Shown here one piece after another: positions 25,202 through 35,315 of a DNA stretch of 64,000 bases (the first letter of the stretch is position 1; every line of letters starts with the position of its first letter). The notes beneath the pieces were generated by a model, which saw only the letters and a program-made list of their open reading frames with translations, had not been told where the DNA came from and did no database searches. Position numbers and translations under genes: made by a program. The DNA is from Cyanobacteria bacterium RM1_2_2 (GTDB taxonomy: Bacteria > Cyanobacteriota > Cyanobacteriia > Elainellales > Elainellaceae). The stretch is taken from assembly GCA_012033495.1 (NCBI GenBank), contig JAAUQT010000002.1:16658-80657 (forward strand), given 5' to 3'.

Positions 25202-26140
25202 ATGCTTTTCTTCCACCAAGATGACCAACTCGACCACTGGGGCGACCGCATTCTAGCAGCAACTTGGGCTGCTTTTCCTCAGTTAGCGCCAGATCAGATT
25301 GCCCTCACCTGGATCGTCTACGATGAGCCAGTGCCCGTCAACACCGGAGCCGCCCTCACGCCCGAAGAATTTTGGCGCTACTCCATGCGCGGATTTGCCT
25401 ACCGGGGTGCAGAGCCAATCTATCCAGCCAGCGTCGTGAAGTTGTTTTATCTAGTGGCAATGCAGGAATGGTTGGAAAAGGGCATGACGCAGACTTCTGC
25501 CGAACTCGAACGAGCCATGCACGACATGATTGTCGATTCCAGCAATGATGCCACTAGCCTCGTGATGGACGTGCTCAGCGGCACCACCAGCGGCCCCGAT
25601 CTGCCGCCCGGCCCGTTTGAGACGTGGCAATATCAGCGAAATATCGTCAATCGCTATTTTGAAACCCTAGGCTGGATCGAGCTACAAAACATCAACGTCA
25701 ACCAAAAAACTTGGTGTGATGGAGCCTATGGCCGTGAGCGAGCTTTTCTCGGCGACCAGCGACAAAATCGGAATCGCCTGACGACCAATGCGGCGGCTCG
25801 GTTGCTCCACAGTATTGTCGGCGGAGTTGCGGTGTCGTCTCCGCGTTCGCAGGGGATGATGTCATTGATGCAGCGCAGCCTAGACTCAGATGCTTTAGCT
25901 GCCAATCCAGAAAACCAAGTCAGCGGTTTTTTGGGTAGCGGACTGCCTGCAACCGCGCAGTTATGGTCGAAAGCAGGTTGGATGAGCCAGGTTCGGCACG
26001 ATGCGGCTTACATCGAAGTGCCGGGTTTGTGTCCCTATCTATTGGTGGTCTTCACGGAAGGCAGGGCCCAAAGTCAGGACGAAACCCTGTTGCCGTTTGT
26101 CTCTCAACAAGTCGTGCAGGCGATGGCAGCATTAGGCTAG
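25202..26140 (+). CDS. Class A beta-lactamase-like serine hydrolase
   Basis: The 312-aa protein carries the penicillin-recognising motif set: nucleophile SVVK (S-x-x-K) in YPASVVKLFYL, SSN in VDSSNDATSLVMD (the SDN equivalent) and KAG in WSKAGWMS (the KTG equivalent). Such proteins include beta-lactamases and D,D-peptidase/esterase relatives. There is no signal peptide, so a cytoplasmic hydrolase is suggested unless the start is misread. It lies next to the IS left end, and its promoter region may have been altered by the insertion. Confidence 0.75.
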   Translation: MLFFHQDDQLDHWGDRILAATWAAFPQLAPDQIALTWIVYDEPVPVNTGAALTPEEFWRYSMRGFAYRGAEPIYPASVVKLFYLVAMQEWLEKGMTQTSAELERAMHDMIVDSSNDATSLVMDVLSGTTSGPDLPPGPFETWQYQRNIVNRYFETLGWIELQNINVNQKTWCDGAYGRERAFLGDQRQNRNRLTTNAAARLLHSIVGGVAVSSPRSQGMMSLMQRSLDSDALAANPENQVSGFLGSGLPATAQLWSKAGWMSQVRHDAAYIEVPGLCPYLLVVFTEGRAQSQDETLLPFVSQQVVQAMAALG

Positions 26141-26149
26141 CAGGCTCTC

Positions 26150-26689
26150 TTAATTTCGCTTAATCAACTCCACCGCATCGCGTCCGTCTGGGTCTTGCAG
26201 GTAAACCTTCACCTTCTCTTCTTTAGCAGTCGGCAGAACTTTGCCAATAAAGTCTGGGTGGATCGGCACTTCACGATGACCACGATCCACCAGCACCGCC
26301 AGCCGGATCACTTCCGGTCGCCCATATTCGGTGACGGCATTTAGGGCAGCGCGAATCGTGCGTCCTTTGAAGATCACATCATCCACCAGCACGACAGTTT
26401 GACCGGAAAGATCAAACGGAATTTCAGTTTTTTCGGGGGTGCGGAGATCAATTTGATCCAGATCATCTCGATAAAACGTAATATCGAGGGAGCCAACCGG
26501 AACCTGCACTTGCTCTAATATTTCGATCTGCCGAGCCAACATCGCCGCCAACGGCACACCGCGCGTATAAATTCCCAGCAGCACCAGCTTCGACAGATCT
26601 CCAGAGCGTTCTACAATCTGGGAAGCGAGACGGTTTAAGGTTCGACGAATCTCATCCGATGAGAGAATCTCCACAACTTCAGGGGGCAT
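26150..26689 (-). CDS. pyrR: PyrR, pyrimidine regulator / uracil phosphoribosyltransferase
   Basis: The 179-aa product is full length for PyrR, with the PRPP loop [29 protein letters not shown] near the N-terminus and DITFYRDDL. PyrR converts uracil and PRPP to UMP; in Bacillus it also binds pyr mRNA. No pyr biosynthetic genes or recognisable PyrR-binding loop are adjacent, so only the enzymatic role is supported. It is convergent with the serine hydrolase gene, with 9 bp between the stops. Confidence 0.93.
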   Translation of the reverse strand: MPPEVVEILSSDEIRRTLNRLASQIVERSGDLSKLVLLGIYTRGVPLAAMLARQIEILEQVQVPVGSLDITFYRDDLDQIDLRTPEKTEIPFDLSGQTVVLVDDVIFKGRTIRAALNAVTEYGRPEVIRLAVLVDRGHREVPIHPDFIGKVLPTAKEEKVKVYLQDPDGRDAVELIKRN

Positions 26690-26802
26690 AGTTCTATAGA
26701 GGCGATGATGATAGAGAAGTGATCAGCTTTCATTGTCTCCGTATTATCTCTTTGATGCCTCACAGCTTGCATCAAACCCTAAACCGATTTAAACAGTGAT
26801 GC

Positions 26803-29313
26803 ATGACTAATCAATCTGATACCAGCGCTGCTTCCTCCTTCGGGCTGCCGGCTGGGGTAACTGCTGGAGTACCTGCCGGGTTAACTGAACCAGAAGCAAT
26901 CGCTCGACGCAATGCGGGAGCAGGCAACACAGCGAAACTGCAAACCAGCCGCTCCTATCGCCAAATTCTCCAAGAGAACCTGTTTACCGTTATCAACACG
27001 ATCTTTTTTGCGATCAGTTTGGTGATGTTTCGGCTCGGCCGGTTCAGCGATGGCATTCTTGTTGTGATTGTGATTTTTGGCGGCGTTTTGGTCAACATCT
27101 ATCAGGAGATTTGGGCGAAGCAACAGTTGGATCGAATTGCGCTGCTGAGCCGCCCGAAGGCAACCGTGATTCGAGAAGGCAAAGAGCGCCTGATCGATCC
27201 GAGTGAGATTGTGTTGGGCGACATTTTGCTGGTGCATCCGGGCGATCAGATTGTAGTAGACGGGCAGTTGGTAGGCAACGGGCGCATGGAGGTAGACGAA
27301 TCGCTGCTGACAGGCGAATCAGACTTGATTCCGAAACATACCGATGATCCCGTTTATTCCGGCAGTTTTTGCGTCAGCGGCACGGCTTGCTATGAAGCGC
27401 AAAAAGTCGGAGTCGATACGGTTGCTTATAAGTTGATGTCGGGGGCGCGTGTGTTTCGCCGTTCGCTGACCCCGCTGCAAGTCGAAATTAATGTGGTGAT
27501 CCGGATTTTTATGCTGATTGCCATTTTTCTGTGGACGCTGGTAGGCATCAGCTTTCTCAGCAGCAGCTATTCGGCGAACGAAATTATTCAGCGCTTTGCC
27601 GTGATTGCCGGACTTGTGCCTGCGGGTTTGCTATTGGCAATTACGTTAGCTTACGGGCTAGGAGCCGTCCGCATGGTGGGGCAGGATGTGTTGATCCAAC
27701 AGTCGAACGCGGTGGAGTCGCTCAGCAACGTCGATACGCTTTGCCTCGACAAAACCGGAACCCTGACCACGAACCAGATTCACCTTCAGGAACTCTACCC
27801 GATTGGCATGGGTGAGCCAGAACTACGGGAACTTTTGGGCGATTTTGCCGCCAACCTCAGCACCAGCAACCGCACCAGCGAAGCGATCGCTGCCGCCTGT
27901 CCTGGAAAAGCCCGTTACTTAAAAGCCGAAGTGCCGTTCTCCTCGGCTCGAAAATGGAGCGCGGTTGCCTTCGATGATGTGGATCGACGCGGCGTTTATA
28001 TTCTCGGTGCGCCGGAAGTTGTCCTGACGACGACCGGACTGATCAGCCCTGAAATGACCGAATATATTCAAGCTGGCGTCGAGCAAGGCTTGCGGGTGGT
28101 GTTGTTTGCCCACAGCCCTGAGCCGACCGCAATCCAACCCGATGCACCCCATTTACCCGCCGACATTACGCCGCTGGGAATTCTGCGATTTAGCGATCAG
28201 CTTCGCCCCGAAGCCTACGAAACCCTGGAAGGCTTTGCCCAAGCCGGAATTCGGGTGAAAATCATTTCGGGTGACAATCCGCAAACGGTGGCAGCGCTGG
28301 CCAGACAGGCGGGTTTAGGCGCAGAAATCAGTGTGGTGTCAGGGGCGCAGTTGGCGCAGATGGACGAGGCTCAAGTGGCTCAGGCGGCGCAGACTTGCAC
28401 GGTGTTTGGGCGAATCAGTCCAGAGCAGAAGGCAATGCTGGTGCGACAGTTACGCAAGGCGGGCTGCTATGTGGCGATGATCGGCGATGGTGTCAACGAT
28501 GTGCTGTCGCTGAAGCAGGCAAATTTGGCGATTGCGATGGAAAGCGGCAGTAAGGCGACGCGAGGCGTGGCGGATATTGTGCTGCTGAAGGATTCGTTTG
28601 GGGCACTGCCGCGAGCTTTCTTGGAAGGACAACGGATTCGCAACGGCATCCAGGATGTGCTGAAGCTGTTTCTAGTCAGAACATTTTGCGTGACGCTGCT
28701 GATTTTTGCCGTGGCGCTGGTGACGGACAGTTTCCCGTTGCAAAACAAACAGAGCGCCATCGTTGCCCTGATTGGGGTCGGCTTCCCGACGATGTGTATC
28801 CCCATTTGGGCCCAACCCGGACTGTTGCCGCGCCGCAGTATGGTGCGATCGATGCTGCATTTTGTGATTCCGGCCACCCTTTCCCTAACGTTGGTGTCGC
28901 TGCTGGTCTATTTGTTCTACCTCGTCGTGGCAGTGTTGGATCTGCCTCCCGGTGCTACCCTCACCCAAGTCAATCATGCCATTCCCCGCAGTGCGCTGGT
29001 CGCAATTTTGGTGATGGGCGAATTATTGCTGATTCCGTTCCTCAAACCACCAACGCGGGCTTGGGTCGGCGGCGAACGACTGAGCGGTGATTGGCGCTAT
29101 TCGATTGTCGCCTTACTGCTGTTGATCATGTATCTCGTGATTGTGGCTGTCCCTCCCCTGCGGCGCTTTTTTGAACTCTACCCCCTCGATCCGCTGCACT
29201 ATTTGTTTATCGGACTGGTGGCAATTGAGTGGTGCTACATTTTGCGGCTTATTTGGCGCACCCGGTTTTGGATCGATTCCTGGGCGTTGATTTGCGGTAA
29301 TGGTAGATTGTGA
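26803..29313 (+). CDS. P-type cation-transporting ATPase
   Basis: The 836-aa protein has the full set of P-type signatures: LLTGESD (actuator, about 170), phosphorylation site DKTGTLT (Asp about 316), KIISGDNPQT and the hinge MIGDGVNDVLS (about 562). M4 reads VPAGLLLAI where most P2 pumps have PEGL, which places it near the CtpE/exporter-like branch (calcium or other divalent cation) rather than the heavy-metal P1B class; CPC and HMA domains are absent. The N-terminus has a short Gly/Ala/Pro-rich tail. The ion is not determinable from sequence. Confidence 0.9.
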   Translation: MTNQSDTSAASSFGLPAGVTAGVPAGLTEPEAIARRNAGAGNTAKLQTSRSYRQILQENLFTVINTIFFAISLVMFRLGRFSDGILVVIVIFGGVLVNIYQEIWAKQQLDRIALLSRPKATVIREGKERLIDPSEIVLGDILLVHPGDQIVVDGQLVGNGRMEVDESLLTGESDLIPKHTDDPVYSGSFCVSGTACYEAQKVGVDTVAYKLMSGARVFRRSLTPLQVEINVVIRIFMLIAIFLWTLVGISFLSSSYSANEIIQRFAVIAGLVPAGLLLAITLAYGLGAVRMVGQDVLIQQSNAVESLSNVDTLCLDKTGTLTTNQIHLQELYPIGMGEPELRELLGDFAANLSTSNRTSEAIAAACPGKARYLKAEVPFSSARKWSAVAFDDVDRRGVYILGAPEVVLTTTGLISPEMTEYIQAGVEQGLRVVLFAHSPEPTAIQPDAPHLPADITPLGILRFSDQLRPEAYETLEGFAQAGIRVKIISGDNPQTVAALARQAGLGAEISVVSGAQLAQMDEAQVAQAAQTCTVFGRISPEQKAMLVRQLRKAGCYVAMIGDGVNDVLSLKQANLAIAMESGSKATRGVADIVLLKDSFGALPRAFLEGQRIRNGIQDVLKLFLVRTFCVTLLIFAVALVTDSFPLQNKQSAIVALIGVGFPTMCIPIWAQPGLLPRRSMVRSMLHFVIPATLSLTLVSLLVYLFYLVVAVLDLPPGATLTQVNHAIPRSALVAILVMGELLLIPFLKPPTRAWVGGERLSGDWRYSIVALLLLIMYLVIVAVPPLRRFFELYPLDPLHYLFIGLVAIEWCYILRLIWRTRFWIDSWALICGNGRL

Positions 29314-29849
29314 AGCTGTTCAATAGTAAATAATCTCCAACGCTCATCAATGCGTTCTATTCCTTTACATAAACGTGATTAGACAGCTTGTTAGACAATG
29401 TTCACTCAAAAATTAGCATCCTAGTTAAATATATTATTTGCCACCCTTACAGTTGAGTCTAAAAACTCTATTTTTCCTACTCTACAACTTGAGCAGTTAA
29501 AAGAATCTAAAACTTTAGTTCTGCTGAGTAGCAGGTCGTCTGCGCTGGAAGCATTATTTGGCTAAAAATGCAGGGTAGTGCTATGGCTCTGTTGTTATTG
29601 TTTAGATCGTGAGTCCAACCTCAAAGCGATTGATGAACAACCCGATTGCCACATTATGCATGACTACTAACTTGGAAAAACAAACCGTTTTGCGAGCTAG
29701 CCGCTTAATTCGCGTACGCAACGTTAAATGCTTGCGCTCATCTTCTGCCTATTGCGTTTGCCAATTGTATCGAACACAGGCTCGATATGACATATGCCTA
29801 CGGCAGGCTACGCCAATATAAGCACCCCAGCCTAAGCCTGCGGCACGCT
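29314..29849. other. Repeat-rich intergenic region
   Basis: No convincing gene. Near 29790-29850 there are related short palindromic units (CCTACGGCAGGCTACGCC, CCTGCGGCACGCTACGTG) of a type common between cyanobacterial genes. The track ORF 29609-29821 overlaps them and is not protein-like. Confidence 0.5.
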
Positions 29850-30081
29850 ACGTGAACACTATAGAATTGCGTAATGTCCAATGGTTCCCACAGCGCTTTT
29901 AACGCTAACAATGCATCATCGCTGTGCCCTGCCAGTCCATACGCCAACACTTCACCCGTTGCATGATCATAGAGCTTCGCTCCGCCCAAGGGTACGCCCA
30001 CCATCACCAGCGTTGATTTTGCTTCGATTGCCTAAAGCTCCACATTTCGTCTACCTCCGCCTCGACATCCGCATCCTCAAC
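29850..30081 (-). pseudogene. IS1-family transposase relic
   Basis: Minus-strand translation gives EVDEMWSF-QSKQNQRW followed by a TGA, then, in another frame after a CTTGGGCGGAGCGAAGC insertion, LYDHATGEVLAYGL and LKALWEPLDITQFYS. This order matches the catalytic core of IS1-type transposases (VDEMWSFVG.KKN..W, D..TG..LAY). The stop, the frame change and the absence of both ends show that it is dead. Confidence 0.65.
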
Positions 30082-30419
30082 ACAGCCGCACAATCGTTTG
30101 GGTCGGTTCTAGGGGAGCTAATCCCCCTTCATTAGGTAAATACTTTGTTTTCGAGGGCTACGGAGTCCGTAAATTTGCTTATCTTGCTTTGCTGCCTAAC
30201 TTGCCTGCCTTGATGCGCGGGTAGAGGGATGAGGGGCAACAAGCTGGATTGACACAAAAACCTGGACAAACTCTAGCTCTGTCATGCCCTACAGCCTGCC
30301 GTGTTTGCGAGATAGCCGACTTCCATCAACTGAAAGAGGCAAGAATATTAATTTCTTGTTAGATTGTTTAATAAATCTAAACAATTCGCACTCTTAGTTA
30401 TTCTGCTTTGAGGACAATC
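30082..30419. other. Intergenic region upstream of the cytochrome b-like gene
   Basis: About 340 bp. Apart from a GGGGAGCTAATCCCCC hairpin-like segment near 30110-30127 I see no structure. A GAGGA ribosome-binding site at 30410-30414 serves the ATG at 30420; the track start at 30408 is a TTG overlapping it. Confidence 0.5.
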
Positions 30420-31109
30420 ATGAAAACTCTGAGCTACTCTTTCATCCTTCGACGGCTCGCTACCCTTTTGGCGGTGATTGCGCTCACCCTAGTTTTATTA
30501 GCTGGAATCACGGGCGTGCTGTTAGCGTTTTACTATGAGCCAAGCGCCGGCGGAGCTTATGACTCGCTGAAATTCATTACTGAATCGGTTCCGGGTGGCG
30601 TTTTAATTCGGAGCCTTCACGACATTGCTGGCAATCTGATTATTGGGGTAGCGCTGCTGCAAATCGCTGTCATGTTTTTGGGCCGTCAAGCGAACCGAGA
30701 CTGGTTTCTTGCCTGGCTAAGCGGCGGGTTCTTGGCGCTTTTTGCGATTGGGCTGGGTTGGACGGCCATCATCCTAGATTGGGATCAGATTGGCTATTGG
30801 CGGCTCAAAATTGAGATCGGAACGATTAGCAGTCTGCCCATTGTTGGTGAATACATTCGTACCATTTTGTTAGGCGGCGACAGCATCGGTTCGACGACGG
30901 TTGCCCACATGTATGCAATTCATAGCTACCTACTGTCGGCGATTGCAGTGGTATTGGCAATTGTGCATTTTGTTGCCTTAGTGAATCAAGAGCGCCGTCA
31001 AATTGGGCTGTCAGCGGCTTCAGAAGCACTGCCTGAATCCGGTTCTACCGTCACCTCTACCACTCCAGAAAAGCCGGAACCCGTTTCGGTAGGAGGCGGA
31101 GTTGGTTAG
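30420..31109 (+). CDS. Cytochrome b N-terminal-domain protein with one altered heme ligand
   Basis: From ATG 30420 the 229-aa product has four hydrophobic helices laid out like cytochrome b6. Candidate heme ligands are H67 in RSLHDIAGN (helix B) and H168 and H183 (helix D, 15 apart as in b6). The second helix B ligand, 14 residues after H67, is Gln81 instead of His. One b heme (H67/H168) can therefore be held as in b6, while the second lacks a His. The C-terminal tail is Ser/Thr/Pro-rich. It is paired with a small membrane protein. It may be part of an alternative redox complex; that is inference. Confidence 0.8.
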   Translation: MKTLSYSFILRRLATLLAVIALTLVLLAGITGVLLAFYYEPSAGGAYDSLKFITESVPGGVLIRSLHDIAGNLIIGVALLQIAVMFLGRQANRDWFLAWLSGGFLALFAIGLGWTAIILDWDQIGYWRLKIEIGTISSLPIVGEYIRTILLGGDSIGSTTVAHMYAIHSYLLSAIAVVLAIVHFVALVNQERRQIGLSAASEALPESGSTVTSTTPEKPEPVSVGGGVG

Positions 31110-31126
31110 CCATCGCTTGCTAGGGT

Positions 31127-31573
31127 ATGGATCAAGCAACTGAGCGGATTGAATCTCTTAAGGCAGGGTGGGTAGGAGCCGTGGCAACTGCAATTGAGTT
31201 TGTTGCGGCTTCAGCACTGCAAGTCTTAGCTCACCTTCCTGCTACAAATGGCACTGCTGCAAATGGCATAGAGCATTGGATGCAACCTGAAACGCTGGGG
31301 TCGGCAGCCATTGCTGTCCTGAGCGGCGGACTGTTTGGCATCACCTATCGCTATGTCGTTAGAACCGATAGCAACCTTCAGCTTCAGGCAGGCGCGGTTG
31401 GAGCCTTCGGTTTAGTGCGCGGCTTAGGGCAAATCGAGGCAACTTGGGCAACTTCTCCCTACTGGCTGACCGGCATCAGGCTGTTGGCGAGCTTGTTGAT
31501 GTTTGCAACGGCAGCCCTGCTGTTGAACTGGTCAATGCGGCAAGGTTGGATTAAGCGATTTGAGGAATCATGA
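31127..31573 (+). CDS. Small membrane protein, partner of the cytochrome b-like protein
   Basis: The 148-aa protein has about four hydrophobic segments (VGAVATAIEFVAASALQVL, GSAAIAVLSGGLFGITYRY, GAFGLVRGLGQI, LLASLLMFATAALLLNW) and a cytoplasmic-looking basic end. It starts 17 bp after the cytochrome b-like stop, so the two are surely cotranscribed. I do not recognise a named family or cofactor residues; a subunit or assembly role with its neighbour is inferred. Confidence 0.75.
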   Translation: MDQATERIESLKAGWVGAVATAIEFVAASALQVLAHLPATNGTAANGIEHWMQPETLGSAAIAVLSGGLFGITYRYVVRTDSNLQLQAGAVGAFGLVRGLGQIEATWATSPYWLTGIRLLASLLMFATAALLLNWSMRQGWIKRFEES

Positions 31574-31576
31574 ACT

Positions 31577-31619
31577 CGCCTAAAAATCCCCGACTCAGAT
31601 GACCGAATCGGGGAAGGCG
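31577..31619 (-). terminator. Bidirectional-looking terminator between the convergent genes
   Basis: TCCCCGA (31587-31593) pairs with TCGGGGA (31608-31614), with outer CGCC/GGCG. Read on the minus strand the hairpin is followed by TTTTTA, fitting termination of glgP. Confidence 0.7.
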
Positions 31620-31642
31620 TGACATTAATTCTCGAAAAATCG

Positions 31643-34187
31643 TTAACTCATTTCGGGTGTTTTCGTGACTTTGAGACCTGCTGCTTCTTGCGAGTAGGCT
31701 CCCAAATCAACCGGCATTGGCTCAACTTTCCAGATATCACGACAGTATTCTGCGATGGTTCGGTCAGAGGAGAACTTGCCCATCCGCGCCACATTCAGAA
31801 TCGACATGCGTGTCCAGTTGTCCTGATCGCGGAAAGCTTGGCTCACCCGATCCTGACAGTCTAAGTAAGATTGGAAGTCAGCCAGCAGCATATATTCATC
31901 GCTGTGCAGCAACGAATCAACAATCGACATAAACAAACCTGGCTCTTTGGGCGAGAAGAAGCCCGACGCAAGCTGATCGATCACCTGCTTCAGTTCAGGA
32001 TTGGACTGGTAGTAGCTTGCCGGACTGTAGCCCGACGCTTTCTTGTCCATCACTTCTTGGGCCGTTAACCCAAACAAGAAGAAGTTTTCTGCGCCCACTT
32101 CCTCCCGAATTTCGACGTTTGCGCCATCGAGTGTGCCAATGGTGAGGGCGCCATTCATCGAGAACTTCATGTTGCCTGTGCCAGAAGCCTCTTTGCCAGC
32201 GGTCGAAATTTGCTCCGATAGGTCGGCGGCAGGGTAAGCAAATTGTCCAGAAGAAACTGAATAATTTGCCATGAACACGACCTTCAATCGGTCGGCTACA
32301 TCCGGGTCGTTGTTGACCACATCGCCCACTGAGTTGATTAACTTCACAACCATTTTGGCCATGAAATAGCCCGGAGCCGCTTTGCCGCCAAAAATAAAGG
32401 TGCGAGGCAAGATGTCCTGACTGGGATCAGCTTTCAGGCGGTTATAAAGCGCGATGATATGCAGCACATTGAGCAACTGCCGCTTATATTCGTGAATCCG
32501 CTTGATTTGCACATCAAACAGCGAATCAATATTCAACTCAATCCCGTTGTTACGCAGGATGTAGTCAGCAAGATGGGATTTATTCGCTTGCTTGATTTGC
32601 CGCCACTGCGCTCGAAACTGAGGATCATCAGCATAGGGTTCAATCCGGCGCAGTTCATCGAGATTCTTGATCCAACCGTCGCCGATTTTCTCGCTGATCA
32701 GATTCGACAGCTTCGGATTACTCATCATCAACCAGCGACGCGGCGTGACACCATTGGTTTTGTTTTGGAACTTTTCGGGCCAAAGCTCATAAAAAGTCCC
32801 GCATGAGTTCCTGCTTGATTAGCTCCGTATGTAAGGCTGCTACACCATTCACCGTATGGCTACCGACGCAAGCCAAATGAGCCATCCGCACCTGCTTTTC
32901 TTGCCCTTCTTCAATCAACGACATCCGCGCCAATTTAGAACTATCGCTGGGATACCTGAGGCGCACTTCATCCAAAAACACTTGGTTAATTTCGTAGATT
33001 AGCTCTAGATGGCGCGGCAACAACCGACCAAACAAGCTGACCGGCCATTTCTCCAGGGCTTCCGACAGCAGCGTATGATTGGTGTAGGCAAACGTGCGAC
33101 GAGTCAGATCCCAAGCCTGATTCCATTCCAACTCATAGTCGTCTAGGAACAGCCGCATCAGTTCGGCGACCCCAATGGCTGGATGGGTGTCGTTTAGCTG
33201 AATTGCCACCTTGTCAGGGAAGGCATCGAACGTGTCATGATTGCGCAGGTAAAGGCGAATGATGTCTTGTAACGAACAAGAAACGAAGAAGTACTGCTGC
33301 TGCAAACGCAACTCTTTTCCTTGCGGCGTGTGATCGTTGGGATACAGCACCTTGGAAATATTTTCGGAGAAGGTTTTGGCGGCAACGGCTTGAGTGTAGT
33401 CGCCTGCATTGAACACATGAAAATCAAAGTCTTCGCCTGCTCTGGCTGCCCAGAGACGCAGAGTGTTGACCGTATTGTTGCCATATCCTGGAACAGGCGT
33501 GTCGTAAGGTGTGCCAAACACCGTGACCCGAGGCGACCAACGAACTCTAGATTTGCCCGATTCGTCGATCAACACTTCGGTGTGACCACCAAATTTGATT
33601 TCCACCATGTAGTCGGGGCGCGGAATTTCCCACGGATTGCCGAACCGCAGCCAGTTATCGGGATGTTCCACCTGCCATCCATCGCAGATCAACTGGTCAA
33701 AGATGCCAAATTCATAGCGAATCCCGTAGCCCATTGCTGGAATTTCGAGCGTAGCCATCGAGTCTAGGAAGCAGGCAGCGAGTCGCCCCAAACCGCCATT
33801 CCCTAGCCCCGGCTCTTCTTCGCGCTCGATCAGGTCATCTAGATTTAAGCCTGATTCTTTCAGCGCCTGCTGCATTTGGTCATAAAGACCCAGGTTAATT
33901 AAGTTATTCAGTAACAGCCGCCCGATCAAAAATTCTGCCGAGAGATAATAAACCCCTTTGGCGTCTTTGTCAAAGTAAGCTTGGGCTGTTTTGATGCGAC
34001 GGTGCACTAGACGATCGCGCACCGTATATGCCAGTGCCATGTAATAGTCATAAAGGGTTGCAAAGTTTTCGTCTTTGCCCTGAATGTAATACAGGTTATC
34101 GGCGAGTGCTCGTTTAAGGGTTGACACGGTTGTTCCTGTGCGATCGTCTTCGATATGCACACGAACATCAATTGGCTGACTGGTCAT
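31643..34187 (-). pseudogene. glgP: Glycogen phosphorylase, interrupted by a 1-bp insertion
   Basis: The ORFs 32787-34187 (466 aa) and 31643-32731 (362 aa) are the N- and C-terminal parts of one phosphorylase of about 848 aa. The first ends ELMRDFL-stop; removing one base from the A5 run at 32791-32795 (T5 on the coding strand) gives [19 protein letters not shown] and joins the frames. The PLP region [16 protein letters not shown] and the substrate motif GLGRLAACFLDSMATL are intact. The enzyme releases glucose-1-phosphate from glycogen. With everything else conserved, a consensus error is likelier than a decayed gene. A terminator follows. Confidence 0.9.
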
Positions 34188-34568
34188 AAGCTAAAGTTGA
34201 GTGATAATTCAACTAAACTAACGCACACTACAACTCTAATTGACAAGGAATCGTGTTGAAAACTACATCCAGCTTGAACTTAAGCAATTCTTAGGATTGC
34301 GATGCCAAATCTATCCAAATTCGGTTTTGTTCCGTTTTGCTGCCATTGGCGGCTGAGCGGACTGGTGCTGAGCGGGCTGGTTTTTAACGATGAAGTGTAG
34401 CGGCAGAAATTGACCCAATTCCCCCTTCTGCCCTTTCTTCCCGCTTTACCTTCCTGCCAAGGTTCAAGTTGTGAGTCTCAGATTAAAAGTTCCCTTATCT
34501 CCCCATCCTGACCCGTGGCACAATGATTCAATTGATTTGTTGATGATTTTGCCAACCACAGGAACACC
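34188..34568. other. Divergent intergenic region (glgP / ycf23)
   Basis: About 380 bp containing both promoters. Apart from a short GCGGCTGAGCGGACTGGTGCTGAGCGGGCTGG near-repeat at about 34350-34381 I see nothing notable. Confidence 0.45.
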
Positions 34569-35315
34569 ATGACGATTCATCCTTCTCTCCATCAGGCGTT
34601 TGCTCAACAGCGAGCGCTCAAAGTAATCAGTGGCTTAACCAACTTTAATGCCGAACAGGTTGCCATGATTGTCAGAGCAGCCGAGCGCGGCGGTGCAACG
34701 TTTGTCGATATTGCTGCCGAGCCTAGCTTGGTTAAGCTAACGAAGCAATTGATCCAAATTCCCGTTTGTGTCTCTGCGGTGGAACCCGAACAATTTGTTG
34801 CTGCTGTTGCTGCCGGGGCAGACTTGATTGAAATTGGCAACTTTGATGCTTTCTATGCTCAGGGGCGGCGGTTTGAGGCAGCCGAAGTTTTGGAACTGAC
34901 GCGGCAAACCCGAACACGCCTGCCAGAAACCACCCTTTCTGTAACCGTCCCTCACACGCTCGAACTGGATCAGCAAGTTCATCTAGCCGAAGAACTGGTC
35001 AAAGCTGGAGCCGACTTGATTCAAACCGAAGGCGGCACGAGCAGCCAACCGACTCATGCAGGCACTTTAGGACTGATTGAAAAAGCGGCTCCGACTCTGG
35101 CATCTGCCCACGCAATCTCACGGGCTGTTTCTGTCCCTGTGCTCTGTGCGTCTGGGCTTTCGGATGTGACTGCACCGATGGCGATTGCGGCGGGCGCATC
35201 TGGAATCGGTGTTGGCTCTGCCATTAACCGGCTCAATGATGAGTTGGCAATGGTTGCTGCTGTGCGGCGGTTCGTAGAAGCCCTGACAGCCGCTAATCTG
35301 CGCGTCAACGCATAA
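34569..35315 (+). CDS. ycf23: Ycf23/DUF561 TIM-barrel protein
   Basis: The 248-aa product has the beta/alpha-barrel pattern of the DUF561 family, including KVISGLTNFNAEQV at the start, FVDIAAEPSLV, GADLIQTEGGTSSQP and VLCASGLSDVTAPMAIAAGA near the phosphate-binding end. It corresponds to the plastid-encoded Ycf23 of red algae. The GxGxxSAIN-type end resembles HisA/HisF-like phosphate loops. The reaction is unknown, and expression linked to carbon/nitrogen status has only been suggested for homologues. Confidence 0.85.
   Translation: MTIHPSLHQAFAQQRALKVISGLTNFNAEQVAMIVRAAERGGATFVDIAAEPSLVKLTKQLIQIPVCVSAVEPEQFVAAVAAGADLIEIGNFDAFYAQGRRFEAAEVLELTRQTRTRLPETTLSVTVPHTLELDQQVHLAEELVKAGADLIQTEGGTSSQPTHAGTLGLIEKAAPTLASAHAISRAVSVPVLCASGLSDVTAPMAIAAGASGIGVGSAINRLNDELAMVAAVRRFVEALTAANLRVNA

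Noticed and set aside
29609-29821. 70-aa plus-strand ORF
   Set aside because: It runs into short palindromic repeats and has no protein-like pattern.
32787-32800. Programmed frameshifting in glgP
   Set aside because: No slippery heptamer plus stimulatory structure was recognised, and similar indels in unrelated genes point to sequence errors.
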